Shown here: in pieces, positions 1 to 12,000 of the stretch
Position numbering within the stretch: the first letter of the stretch is position 1
Layout of the letters: every line of letters starts with the position of its first letter
Source of the DNA: Actinoplanes ianthinogenes
Lineage (GTDB): Bacteria; Actinomycetota; Actinomycetes; Mycobacteriales; Micromonosporaceae
NCBI RefSeq assembly: GCF_018324205.1
Contig: NZ_AP023356.1
Location: forward strand, 6,077,501-6,141,500
Direction of reading: 5' to 3'
DNA length: 64,000 nucleotides
Made by a program: the position numbers and the translations under genes
Notes under the pieces: generated by a model
What the model was told of the DNA's origin: nothing
What the model saw: the letters and a program-made list of their open reading frames with translations, nothing else
Database searches by the model: none

Positions 1-326
1 AAACGTCGAACCGGGGTGCTCATAGGCGGAGACACTGGCCAGTCAGAGCCGGCAACGGCTTCATAGACGAGTACAGCCCTTTGGGCAGGGAAAATCTTGA
101 AGTGCGGCTGGAATTTGGCGATAAGCACCCTGTTGGGTATCTGAAAGAACAACCATGCTGGCTGAGGCCGGCGAGCTCCGCGAGGCGGGGTGGTTGTTTT
201 TCAATGCCAGGCACGGCCTGGCCCTTCATACCGTCGGCGGTTGCCGGGCTGGTGTTGGGCTGATCGGGTTGTGGGTTGGTCGTTGGTTGAGAATTGCACA
301 GTGGACGCGAGCATCTTGTTTTCTGT
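1..326 (+). other. 16S-23S internal transcribed spacer (right part)
   Basis: This is spacer upstream of the 23S gene. No tRNA-Ile or tRNA-Ala cloverleaf is visible, which is usual for Micromonosporaceae. A long hairpin can be drawn between 143-155 and 191-202 (complementary around aacaacca / tggttgtt). The last part, 297-314, is complementary to 3414-3432 downstream of the 23S gene and should form the pre-23S processing stem. The 16S gene itself is outside the window. Confidence 0.8.
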
Positions 327-3403
<3,077 letters not shown>

Positions 3404-3501
3404 CCTAAATTTTATGCTTAGCGTCCACTGTGTGATTCACAGCAAACGAACAACCACCCCGACCATGTGGTTCGGGTTGCTGGTTGGTTCTGCTGATGGC
3501 T
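3404..3501 (+). other. 23S-5S spacer with pre-23S processing arm
   Basis: This is the transcribed spacer between 23S and 5S. Positions 3414-3417 and 3421-3432 are complementary to 311-314 and 297-308, giving a 12 bp plus 4 bp stem that closes the 23S precursor; stems of this kind are RNase III substrates. A second imperfect hairpin spans about 3450-3490. Confidence 0.7.
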
Positions 3502-3620
3502 GTTTCGGTGGTCATAGCGGAGGGGAAACGCCCGGTTACATTCCGAACCCGGTAGCTAAGCCCTCCAGCGCCGATGGTACTGCACTCGGGAGGGTGTGGG
3601 AGAGTAGGACGCCGCCGGAC
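3502..3620 (+). rRNA. rrf: 5S ribosomal RNA
   Basis: This is 5S rRNA of about 119 nt. It opens with gtttcggtggtcatagcgg and contains the conserved 'cccgaacccggtagctaagcc'-type loop and the 3' segment ending gccgccggac. The 5' and 3' ends pair as helix I with a single bulged base. It is followed directly by a strong terminator. Confidence 0.96.
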
Positions 3621-3631
3621 TCAACGTGAAT

Positions 3632-3670
3632 GGAACGCCCACCCCGGAGACGGGGTGGGCGTTCCTTTTT
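3632..3670 (+). terminator. rRNA operon terminator
   Basis: A perfect 15 bp GC-rich stem (3632-3646 with 3651-3665, four-base loop gaga) is followed by five T residues. It lies 11 bp after 5S and ends the rrn operon. Confidence 0.93.
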
Positions 3671-3687
3671 ATGCCCGGAAAAGGAAG

Positions 3688-3723
3688 AACGCCCCACCAC
3701 CGTGATCGGTGGCGGGGCGTTTT
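3688..3723. terminator. second hairpin terminator, shared by convergent units
   Basis: The arm at 3688-3701 pairs with 3708-3721 (one mismatch) around a short loop, with a run of four T residues on the plus side. It lies between the rRNA operon and the 3' end of the minus-strand gene at 3752-4510, so it can serve both directions. Confidence 0.75.
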
Positions 3724-3751
3724 GCGTTTGGGTGGGTGCTGTGGGCGTACG

Positions 3752-4510
3752 TTAATTGCGGGTTTGGATTGCTTCTCGCATTTGGCGCATCAAGGGGGCG
3801 GCTTCGGATTCGGGGCGGTCGGGGAACATGGCCAGGGCCAGGCTTCCGTGGTCGGCCCAGCCGCAGACGGAGAGGTCGCCGTTCTCGGTTTTGGTGGTTC
3901 CGCATTTCATGGTGCCGCCCAGGGCGCCGGCGTCGACTTCGTGGAGGCCGGTAACGGCGCCCTGTTCGTCGGAGATCAGGTCGAACGAGGTGTCCAGATC
4001 CTTGTCCGGGGACCAGAACAGGGTGGTGCCGCCGAAGAACAGGACGTTCTTCCCAGCGGTGGCGGTGTAGACGGCGCCGACCGTCTTGTCCAGGTCGACC
4101 TCGGCGGACAGGGCGGTTTGCAGGTAGTCCGCGGTTTCCTGAGCGTTCGCACCGGTGTCGAGGGTCAGCTCGCCGATCTGCGCGGGCAGGTTCAGCGTGG
4201 TGTCGCGCTGGCTGCTGATCTGCCAGTAGAACGCGCCCAGCGCGCCGACGCCGGCCAGGCCGACGGCGAGCAGCGAGGCGAGGACGATGGTGCGGGTCCG
4301 CTTGCGGCGGGAACCGGGCGGGGCGGCCTCGGAATCCGTCGACTCCTCGGGTGCGTCGTCGCCCAGAAGACTGAACGGCGCTTCCTGGATCTCGATCGGC
4401 GCGACCGGGGCCGGCTCCGCAGCGGAGGCGCTGGGAGAACCGGCGGTGCTGGGATCGGGATCGGGGGTGGGAGCGGCGGGAGGGGGCGTTGGCTGGCCGC
4501 GGTCCGACAT
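3752..4510 (-). CDS. membrane-anchored extracytoplasmic protein of unknown function (Cx12CxWADHGS family)
   Basis: I do not recognise a function. The 252-residue product has a Pro/Ala-rich cytoplasmic N-terminus (about 1-70), a basic stretch RRKRTR, one membrane helix (about 74-96) and an extracytoplasmic domain of about 150 residues. Near the C-terminus it carries two cysteines separated by 12 residues, followed by WADHGS. A second protein in this window, encoded at 19665-20939, has the same topology, the same Cys-x12-Cys spacing and the same WADHGS motif, so the two are paralogues. The cysteines probably form a disulfide outside the cell. The gene is divergent from valS with 74 bp between the starts. 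The start is an ATG. Confidence 0.85.
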   Translation of the reverse strand: MSDRGQPTPPPAAPTPDPDPSTAGSPSASAAEPAPVAPIEIQEAPFSLLGDDAPEESTDSEAAPPGSRRKRTRTIVLASLLAVGLAGVGALGAFYWQISSQRDTTLNLPAQIGELTLDTGANAQETADYLQTALSAEVDLDKTVGAVYTATAGKNVLFFGGTTLFWSPDKDLDTSFDLISDEQGAVTGLHEVDAGALGGTMKCGTTKTENGDLSVCGWADHGSLALAMFPDRPESEAAPLMRQMREAIQTRN

Positions 4511-4525
4511 CCCGCGAGCCTACCG

Positions 4526-4534
4526 TTATCCACA
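4526..4534 (+). promoter_or_regulatory. perfect DnaA-box sequence in the valS divergent promoter region
   Basis: The nonamer TTATCCACA is the classical DnaA box. It lies between the divergent starts at 4510 and 4585. Whether DnaA binds here is not known from sequence alone. Confidence 0.45.
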
Positions 4535-4572
4535 GGTGGCAGTGCGAATACCGGGTCGCGCTGGGGAATCCG

Positions 4573-4578
4573 TAGACT
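4573..4578 (+). promoter_or_regulatory. -10 hexamer TAGACT for a leaderless valS transcript
   Basis: TAGACT ends 6 nt before the GTG start of valS, and there is no Shine-Dalgarno sequence in between. This geometry places transcription initiation at or next to the start codon. No clear -35 box is seen. Confidence 0.5.
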
Positions 4579-4584
4579 TGCCGG

Positions 4585-7224
4585 GTGACCGATGCAACCG
4601 ATACCCGCACTCCCGACAGCCGGCCCACCGGTGGCCTCTCCGCTCAGTACCAGCCGGGCGACGTAGAGCAGTCGCGGTACGAGCGGTGGGTATCGCAGGG
4701 CTACTTCACCGCGGATCCGAAGAGTGACAAGCCGCCGTTCTCCATCGTCATCCCGCCGCCGAACGTGACCGGTTCGCTGCACGTCGGCCACGCCCTCGAC
4801 CACACGATCCAGGACACCCTGGTGCGGCTCAAGCGCATGCAGGGCTACGAGGTGCTGTGGCTGCCCGGCATGGACCACGCCGGCATCGCCACGCAGAACG
4901 TGGTCGAGCGCAAGCTCGCCGAGCAGCAGCTCTCCCGGCACGACCTGGGCCGGGAGAAGTTCGTGGCGAAGGTCTGGGAGTGGAAGGCCGAGTCCGGCGG
5001 CGCGATCCTCGGGCAGATGCGGCGGCTGGGTGACTCCGTCGACTGGTCCCGGGAGCGCTTCACCATGGACGAGGGGCTCTCCCGCGCCGTCCAGACGATC
5101 TTCAAGCGGCTGTACGAGGACGAGCTGATCTACCGGGCCAACCGGATCATCAACTGGTGCCCGCGCTGTCTCACCGCGCTCAGCGACATCGAGGTGGAGC
5201 ACACCAACGACGAGGGTGAGCTGGTCTCGATCCGCTACGGCGAGGGGGAGAACGCGATCGTCGTCGCCACCACCCGGGCCGAGACGATGCTCGGCGACAC
5301 CGCGGTGGCCGTGCACCCCGACGACGAGCGGTACAAGCACCTGGTCGGCACCGAGGTGGAGCTGCCGCTGACCGGCCGCCGGATCCCGATCGTGGCGGAC
5401 GAGCACGTCGACCCGGCGTTCGGCACCGGTGCGGTCAAGGTGACCCCGGCGCACGACCCGAACGACTTCGAGATCGGCCAGCGGCACAACCTGCCGAGCC
5501 TGACCGTGATGGACGAGCGCGCGGTGATCACCGTGCCCGGCCCGTTCCAGGGGCTGGACCGTTACGAGGCCCGGCCGGCCGTGGTCGCCGCGCTGCGCGA
5601 GCAGGGGCGGATCGTCGCCGAGAAGCGGCCGTACGAGCACTCGGTCGGGCACTGCTCGCGGTGCAAGACCACGGTCGAGCCGCGGCTGTCGCTGCAGTGG
5701 TTCGTCAACACCACGCCGCTGGCGAAAGCGGCCGGCGACGCGGTCCGGGACGGCCGGGTCACGATCGAGCCGGAGGAGCTGTCGAAGCGGTACTTCGCCT
5801 GGGTCGACAACATGCACGACTGGTGCATCTCCCGCCAGCTGTGGTGGGGCCACCGGATCCCGGTCTGGTACGGGCCGGACGGCGAGGTCGTCTGCGTCGG
5901 GCCGGACGAGCAGCCGCCTACCGGTGACGGCTGGACGCAGGACACCGACGTGCTGGACACCTGGTTCTCGTCGGGACTGTGGCCGTTCTCCACGCTGGGC
6001 TGGCCGGAGCGCACGCCCGAGCTGGAGAAGTTCTATCCGACCAGCGTGCTGGTCACCGGCTACGACATCCTGTTCTTCTGGGTCGCCCGGATGATGATGT
6101 TCGGGCTCTACGCGATGGACGGCGTGCAGCCGTTCAACGTGGTCAACCTGCACGGCATCGTCCGGGACCAGTTCGGCAAGAAGATGTCGAAGTCGTTCGG
6201 CAACGTGGTGGACCCGCTGGAGTGGATCGACAAGTACGGTGCCGACGCCACCCGGTTCACCCTGATGCGCGGGGCCAACCCGGGCTCCGACGTGGCCACC
6301 AGCGAGGAGTGGTGCCAGGGCTCCCGCAACTTCTGCAACAAGCTGTGGAATGCCACGCGCTTCGCGCTGATGAATGGCGCGACGGTGACGGGTGACCTGC
6401 CCGCCGCGAGCGAGCTGAGCACGATCGACAAGTGGATCCTGTCCCGCCTGCAGCACACCATCGCCGAGGTCAACGAGCAGTTCGACTCGTACGAGTACGC
6501 GAAGGTCTGCGACACGCTGTATCACTTCGCCTGGGACGACGTCTGCGACTGGTACGTCGAGCTGAGCAAGCCGGTGCTGGCGCAGGACACCGCCGAGGCG
6601 GCGCGCAGCCGGCGGGTGCTCGGGCACGTGCTCGACCAGCTGCTGCGGCTGCTGCACCCGGTCATCCCGTTCGTCACCGAGGAGCTGTGGATCGCGCTCA
6701 CCGGCGGCGAGACCGTGATGACTTCGGCCTGGCCGGCCGTCGACCACGCGCTGGTCGACGACGCCGCCGAGGAGGAGCTGGCCGCCCTGCAGAAGGTGGT
6801 CACCGAGGTCCGCCGGTTCCGGTCCGACCAGGGCCTCAAGCCCAGCCAGCGGGTCTCGGCCGCGCTGACCGGGCTGGGCAACGTCGGGATCGACACGCAC
6901 GAGGCGCTGATCCGGTCGCTGGTCCGGCTCGACGCCCCGGCGGCCGACTTCACCGCGACCGCCACCCTGGCGGTCACCGGTGGGATCACCGTCGACCTGG
7001 ACACCCGCGGGGCGATCGACGTCGCCGCCGAGCGTGCCCGGCTGGAGAAGGACCGGGCGGCCGCCGAGAAGGAGGCCGCGCAGTGCCGGGGCAAGCTGGG
7101 TAACGAGGCGTTCGTCGGCAAGGCGCCGGAGGCCGTGGTCGCCAAGATCAAGGACCGGCTCGCGGCCGCCGAGGCCGACCTGGTCCGGATCGCCGCCGCG
7201 CTCGAGGCGTTGCCGGCGGCATGA
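4585..7224 (+). CDS. valS: valyl-tRNA synthetase
   Basis: This class I synthetase attaches valine to tRNA-Val in the cytoplasm, with editing of misactivated threonine. The 879 residues match the family length. The HIGH-type signature HVGHAL starts at residue 66, KMSKS is at 533-537 in the context KKMSKSFGN, and a Cys pair CSRC lies in the insertion domain. The C-terminal 70 residues form the Arg/Glu/Ala-rich coiled coil typical of ValRS, which contacts the tRNA. The start is GTG, chosen because a -10 hexamer lies 6 nt upstream (leaderless initiation). folC follows after 44 bp in the conserved actinobacterial order valS-folC. Confidence 0.98.
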   Translation: MTDATDTRTPDSRPTGGLSAQYQPGDVEQSRYERWVSQGYFTADPKSDKPPFSIVIPPPNVTGSLHVGHALDHTIQDTLVRLKRMQGYEVLWLPGMDHAGIATQNVVERKLAEQQLSRHDLGREKFVAKVWEWKAESGGAILGQMRRLGDSVDWSRERFTMDEGLSRAVQTIFKRLYEDELIYRANRIINWCPRCLTALSDIEVEHTNDEGELVSIRYGEGENAIVVATTRAETMLGDTAVAVHPDDERYKHLVGTEVELPLTGRRIPIVADEHVDPAFGTGAVKVTPAHDPNDFEIGQRHNLPSLTVMDERAVITVPGPFQGLDRYEARPAVVAALREQGRIVAEKRPYEHSVGHCSRCKTTVEPRLSLQWFVNTTPLAKAAGDAVRDGRVTIEPEELSKRYFAWVDNMHDWCISRQLWWGHRIPVWYGPDGEVVCVGPDEQPPTGDGWTQDTDVLDTWFSSGLWPFSTLGWPERTPELEKFYPTSVLVTGYDILFFWVARMMMFGLYAMDGVQPFNVVNLHGIVRDQFGKKMSKSFGNVVDPLEWIDKYGADATRFTLMRGANPGSDVATSEEWCQGSRNFCNKLWNATRFALMNGATVTGDLPAASELSTIDKWILSRLQHTIAEVNEQFDSYEYAKVCDTLYHFAWDDVCDWYVELSKPVLAQDTAEAARSRRVLGHVLDQLLRLLHPVIPFVTEELWIALTGGETVMTSAWPAVDHALVDDAAEEELAALQKVVTEVRRFRSDQGLKPSQRVSAALTGLGNVGIDTHEALIRSLVRLDAPAADFTATATLAVTGGITVDLDTRGAIDVAAERARLEKDRAAAEKEAAQCRGKLGNEAFVGKAPEAVVAKIKDRLAAAEADLVRIAAALEALPAA

Positions 7225-7268
7225 CTCGCTTGCGGGATCCACGTGGTCCCGCCTGAAGGAAGCTGGAC

Positions 7269-8594
7269 ATGAGCGAGTACACCGAGGTCGAGGCCGCGCT
7301 CAACGAGCGCGGCTTCACCCGCATGGTTTTCGACATGCAGAAGATCCGGGACCTGATGGACGTGCTGGGCAGCCCGCAGCGGGCGTACCCGGCCATCCAC
7401 CTGACCGGCACCAACGGCAAGACCAGTACGGCTCGCATGATCGACTCGCTGCTACGGGCGTGCGGGCTGCACACCGGGCGATACACCAGCCCGCACCTGG
7501 AGACCGTCCGGGAGCGGATCAGCCTGGACGGCGAGCCGGTCTCCGAGGAGCGGCTGGTCGGGACGTACCGGGAGATCGCGCCGCTGGCCGAGCTGATCGA
7601 CGCGCGCAACACCGAGCCGCTGACCTACTTCGACATGACCACGGCCATGGCGTACGCGGCGTTCGCGGACGCGCCGGTGGACATCGCGGTCGTCGAGGTG
7701 GGGCTGGGCGGCGAGGAGGACGCCACCAACGTCATCGAGGCGGGCGTCTGTGTGCTGACCCCGATCGGGCTCGACCACACCGAGTGGCTCGGCGACACCA
7801 TCGAGGACATCGCCTGGGCCAAGGCCGGGATCATCCACAAGGGCGCCACCGTGATCACCGCGCTCCAGGACGAGGAGGCCATGCGGCCGATCCTGGAGCG
7901 CTGCGCCGAGATGGGCGCCACCCTGGCCCGGGAGGGCAGCGAGTTCGGAGTGGTCCAGCGGACGCAGGCCGTCGGCGGGCAGGTGCTCGTCCTGCAGGGC
8001 CTGGGCGGCGTCTACGAGGAGATCTTCCTGCCGCTGTTCGGCGCGCACCAGGCGCAGAACGCCGCGCTCGCGCTGGCCGCGGTCGAGGCGTTCCTGGGTG
8101 CGGGGCCGAACAAGCAGATCGACATCGACCTGATCCGCGAGGGTTTCGCCCAGGTCGACTCGCCGGGCCGGCTGGAGCGGGTGCGCAGCGCGCCGGCGAT
8201 CCTGCTGGACGGGGCGCACAACCCGCACGGGATGGCCGCCACGGTGACCGCGCTGGAGGAGGAGTTCAGCTTCCGGCACCTGGTCGCGGTGCTCGCGGTG
8301 CTCGGCGACAAGGACGTGACCGGGCTGCTCGACCTGCTCGAGCCGGTCGTCGCCCGGATCGTCGTGACGCAGAACAGCTCGCCGCGCTCGATGCCGGTGG
8401 CCGAGCTCGCGCAGCTCGCGGCCAACGTGTTCGGTGAGGACCGGGTGACGGTCGCGGAAACCATGCCGGACGCCATCGAGGAGGCCGTGGTGCTCGCCGA
8501 GGAGGACGCGTCCGGCGAGCTCAGCGGGGTCGGTGTGCTGATCACCGGCTCGGTGGTGACCGTCGCGGACGCGCGGAAACTGCTCAAGCGATGA
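7269..8594 (+). CDS. folC: bifunctional folylpolyglutamate synthase / dihydrofolate synthase
   Basis: The enzyme adds glutamate to dihydropteroate and then to tetrahydrofolates, an ATP-dependent step of folate biosynthesis and retention. The 441-residue product has the Mur-ligase fold, with the P-loop GTNGKT at 47-52, the YTSPHL segment that binds the folate side, and the DGAHNPHG signature of the C-terminal domain. The start is ATG, preceded by a good ribosome binding site (gaagga). The gene follows valS and overlaps or nearly touches the DUF4233 gene, so all three are probably cotranscribed. Confidence 0.96.
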   Translation: MSEYTEVEAALNERGFTRMVFDMQKIRDLMDVLGSPQRAYPAIHLTGTNGKTSTARMIDSLLRACGLHTGRYTSPHLETVRERISLDGEPVSEERLVGTYREIAPLAELIDARNTEPLTYFDMTTAMAYAAFADAPVDIAVVEVGLGGEEDATNVIEAGVCVLTPIGLDHTEWLGDTIEDIAWAKAGIIHKGATVITALQDEEAMRPILERCAEMGATLAREGSEFGVVQRTQAVGGQVLVLQGLGGVYEEIFLPLFGAHQAQNAALALAAVEAFLGAGPNKQIDIDLIREGFAQVDSPGRLERVRSAPAILLDGAHNPHGMAATVTALEEEFSFRHLVAVLAVLGDKDVTGLLDLLEPVVARIVVTQNSSPRSMPVAELAQLAANVFGEDRVTVAETMPDAIEEAVVLAEEDASGELSGVGVLITGSVVTVADARKLLKR

Positions 8595-8620
8595 CCGCGC
8601 CGGGACCTGAGGAGGACGCG

Positions 8621-8995
8621 ATGCCCGCTGAGGGCCAGGCAGGCGCCGCGCCGCGGCGTTCCGGTCTGAAGAATCCCGAAGCTGCCGTACGCGGTTTGGG
8701 CGCGGGCACGCTGGCTCTCGAGGCGATCGTGCTGCTCCTGGCGATCCAGCCGATCCGGATCCTCGGCGGTGACCTGAGGGGCTGGCAGATCGGGCTGGTG
8801 ATCGGTCTGGCGGTGGTGGCGGCGCTGCTCGCCGGGTGCATGCGGCGGCCGTGGGGTTGGGGTACCGGGACGGCGCTGCAAGTGGCGCTGCTCGCCGGCG
8901 GGCTGGTGGTGCACTGGTCGATCACCGCGCTCGGGGTGATGTTCGGGCTGGCCTGGGCCTATGCAACGTATGTCCGGCGGTCGATCCTCGGCTGA
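8621..8995 (+). CDS. DUF4233 integral membrane protein
   Basis: This is a small membrane protein of about 124 residues with four predicted helices after a short polar N-terminus (PEAAVRGLGAGTLALE begins the conserved part). Its position directly after folC and before ndk matches the DUF4233 gene of other actinobacteria; the function is unknown. I chose the ATG at 8621 because a strong site, gaggagg at 8609-8615, lies 5 nt upstream. The ATG at 8591 overlaps the folC stop as ATGA and would add 10 residues (MTAPGPEEDA), but it lacks a comparable binding site. Confidence 0.88.
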   Translation: MPAEGQAGAAPRRSGLKNPEAAVRGLGAGTLALEAIVLLLAIQPIRILGGDLRGWQIGLVIGLAVVAALLAGCMRRPWGWGTGTALQVALLAGGLVVHWSITALGVMFGLAWAYATYVRRSILG

Positions 8996-9012
8996 GCCGG
9001 TCGAGACCAACG

Positions 9013-9046
9013 AGAAAGGGGAGCCACCGAGGTGGCTCCCCTTTCT
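9013..9046. terminator. bidirectional terminator between convergent genes
   Basis: A perfect 16 bp inverted repeat (9013-9028 with 9031-9046) with a minimal loop lies 17 bp after the DUF4233 gene and 4 bp from the stop of the convergent gene at 9051. Confidence 0.88.
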
Positions 9047-9050
9047 TCGT

Positions 9051-12000
9051 TCAGGACTCGGGGTTGGGGCGGATGGCTCGCCACTGGGTGATGGCGATGT
9101 TGTGGTTGTCCGGGTCGCGGAAGGTGGCGGACCAGAGTTCCAGCTTGTCGCCGCGGTTGACCGGGCGCGGGGAGTGGACGAACTTGACGCCCTTGGCCTT
9201 CAACTCGTCGTGCACCGCCTCGATGTCGCCGACCTCCAGGTTGAGGTAGATCTGGCGGCCCGCTTCGGAGGACAGGTTGGGTACGGCTCGGAGCACCACC
9301 CGGGTGTCGCCGGAGGCCAGCACGGAGGAGCCCTCGCCAGCGTCGATCTCGAAGAAGCCGAGGGTGTCCCGGTAGAAGACGATCGAGCGGGCCAGTTCGG
9401 TGACCAGGATGGTGATGCCGACCCCGTGGATGGCGCCGGCCGGGCCGGGGCGGGCGCTCGGATAGGCGGTGATCACCTCGGCGGCGTGCTCGTCGGGCTC
9501 GGAACGGCCGGAGAAGTCGCCCCATGGGCTCCCGGTGGGTTTGGCGGGGGCCAGGGGGACCGTGGGAGCGTCATCGATCACCGGGGTCTCGGCGGTCGGC
9601 GATTTCTCGGCCACGGATTCGTCGGTGGCGGGTCCGCCGGCCACCGGTCCGCTCGTGGCCGGTTCGTTGCCTGCGGGATAGGCAGCTATCGGTCCGGTCG
9701 CGGCCGGTTCGTTGCCTGCGGGATAGGCAGCTATCGGTCCGCTCGCGGCCGGTTCGTTGTCCGCGGGATCGGCAGCTACCGGTCGGCTCGCGGCCGGTTC
9801 ATTGCCCGCGGAATCGCCGGTCACCGGACCGCTTCCTGCCGGTTCGGTGCCTGCGGGATCGTCGGTCGCCGGACCGCTCGGTGCCGATTCGCCGGTCGGA
9901 GGCTCGCTGTCGGTGGGCCTGGTGGGCGCCGGCTTCTCGGCGGTCGGGTCGTCGGCAGGGGGCGCGACGACGCCGGTGGCTACCGCGGTAGCGGCGGCCG
10001 GGGTGAGCTCCGGAGGGGTGTCCGGGTTGTCGTCGAGGGGGATGTCGATGTCGTCCGGGGGGAGGGTAGGGCCGGACGGGCGCGGGGTGGCCGGTGGCGG
10101 CGCGGTGGGGAACGGCCGGTCCGGCGCCGGAGCTGTCGGCGGGGGTGCCAGCGGGGTCGGGGCGGCGGAGGCCGACGACGTGGTGGGCTCCGGGTGCGGC
10201 TCGGACCGGTAGGCGGCCGGGGTTGGCTCGGGCCGGGTTGCGCCCGCCGGGCTGGGGCCGGCGGCGGCTGACGCTGCCGACACGTCCGGGGCGCTGGTGG
10301 CGGAGTCGGACAGGTCCGAGGTGCCGGTGGCGGAGCTGGGCAGGTTCGAGGTGCCGGTGGCGGAGCCGGTGCCGGAGTCGGACAGGTCCGCCCGGGGAAC
10401 AGCCGAGGCGGCTACGTCCCGGCCGGGTGCGGCGGAGGCCGACATGTCCGGGGCGCCGGTCGCGGAGGTGGGCGCGTTCGGTGCGGGATCTGGGTGGTCG
10501 GTGTCGGCTGAGGGGTACGCGCTGGTGGGGAACTCGATCGTCGGGTGGTCGGCGTCGTCGTCCTCGTCGGGCTGTGCCGTCGGCGCGGGCTTGCCGGCAG
10601 GGTCGGTGGGTGTGGATTCGTCGGCCTGGGCCGTGGGCGCGGGCTTGTCGGCAGGGTCCGTGGGTGTGGACTTGTCGGCCTGGGCCGGGGGCGTGGATTC
10701 GGCTGGTTCGCCGGGCTGGGTGACGAAGCGGGTGCGGCCGGAATGGGTCGACGCCGGTGTGGGGGCGTGGGTTTCCGGCTCGGTGGTCGCGGCGGTGGGC
10801 TCCGGGGTGGAGGTGGCCGGCTCGTCCGGGGCGGTCCGGCCCTTCGTCGCCGCCACAGCGGCGGCGCCTGCCACCGCAGCCCCGGCGGCAGCGGCGGCCG
10901 CGGTGGACTTCGATGCAGTGGACTTCGGTGGGGTGGGCTCGGCCGGGTCGTCGAGGGGGATGTCGATCAGCGGGTCGATGTCCTGGTCGTCGAGCGGGAC
11001 TCGCTGGGTGGGCGGGCGGCCGTAGTTTGCCGGGGCCTCCGTGGCCGGTGGCTGCGGGTTGCCGGCGCTCGCCGGGGCTTCCGTGGCGGAGGGCTGCGGT
11101 TGGCGGTAACCGGCGGGGGCCTCTGTCGCCGTGGATCCGGCCGGGGTCTCCGTCGCCGTGGATCCGGCGAGGGGCGTGATGGTTTCCGGCTCGGCCGTTG
11201 CGGTTGCGGCTGTTGCGGTGGTGCGTCGCTTGGGGCTCGGGCGGGAGCCGGGCGGGCGTGTGGTGCTGGTGCGGGAGGCAGAGGCGGCCGCGCCGGCGGC
11301 GGCGAAGGCCGCCGCACCGGCGGCAGCGCCCGAGGCCGCCTCGTAGCGGGACGTTTCAGCGGTGTCGGGCCCCGAATAGGCCGAAGGGGCGTCGGACCGG
11401 GAGTAGTCGGTGGGCGCCTCGGACCGTGAGTAACTGGCGGGAGCGTCGGACCGCGAGTAGCCGGCGGACGCGTCGGACCGTGAGTAGCCGGTGGGAGCCT
11501 CGGACGACGAATAGTCGGCGGAAGCTTCGGACCGTGAGTAACTGGCGGGAGCCCCGGTCCGGGAGGAGCCGGCGGGTGTCTCGGACCGTGAGTAGCCGGT
11601 GGGAGCCTCGGATGACGAGTAGTCGGCGGAAGGTTCTGTCCGTGAGTAACCGGCGGGGGCTTCGGTTCGGGCGGAGTCGGCGGGAGCTTCGGAGCGGGAG
11701 TAGGCGGCGGGGGGTTCGGACCGTAGGTAGCCGCTGGGGGTGGCGGACTGGGTGTGGGCCGGTGAGGTGGGGGGTGGTGGGTAGTCCGCGCCGCTGGGGG
11801 TGGCGGCGGCGTAGGAGGCCGGGGCTGGGGGTGGCGGGTAGTCGAAGCCGGCGGCGTAGCTGCTCGTCGACGGGGGAGGCGGTGGGGGGAAGTCGGACGA
11901 GGCCGCGTAGGTGGCGGCGGAGGGCGCTGGGGGTGGCGGGAAGTCGAAGGAGTCTGATCCGCCGGACGGGTAGTTGGCCGAGGACGGGCCCGGAGGTGGC

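Noticed and set aside
1..326. tRNA genes in the 16S-23S spacer
   Set aside because: No T-loop or acceptor pairing consistent with a tRNA could be found.
4192..7242. Minus-strand open frame of 1016 codons opposite valS
   Set aside because: It is the shadow of valS in GC-rich DNA. Composition is Arg/Asp/Gly/Val-biased without any domain, and it overlaps an unmistakable synthetase.
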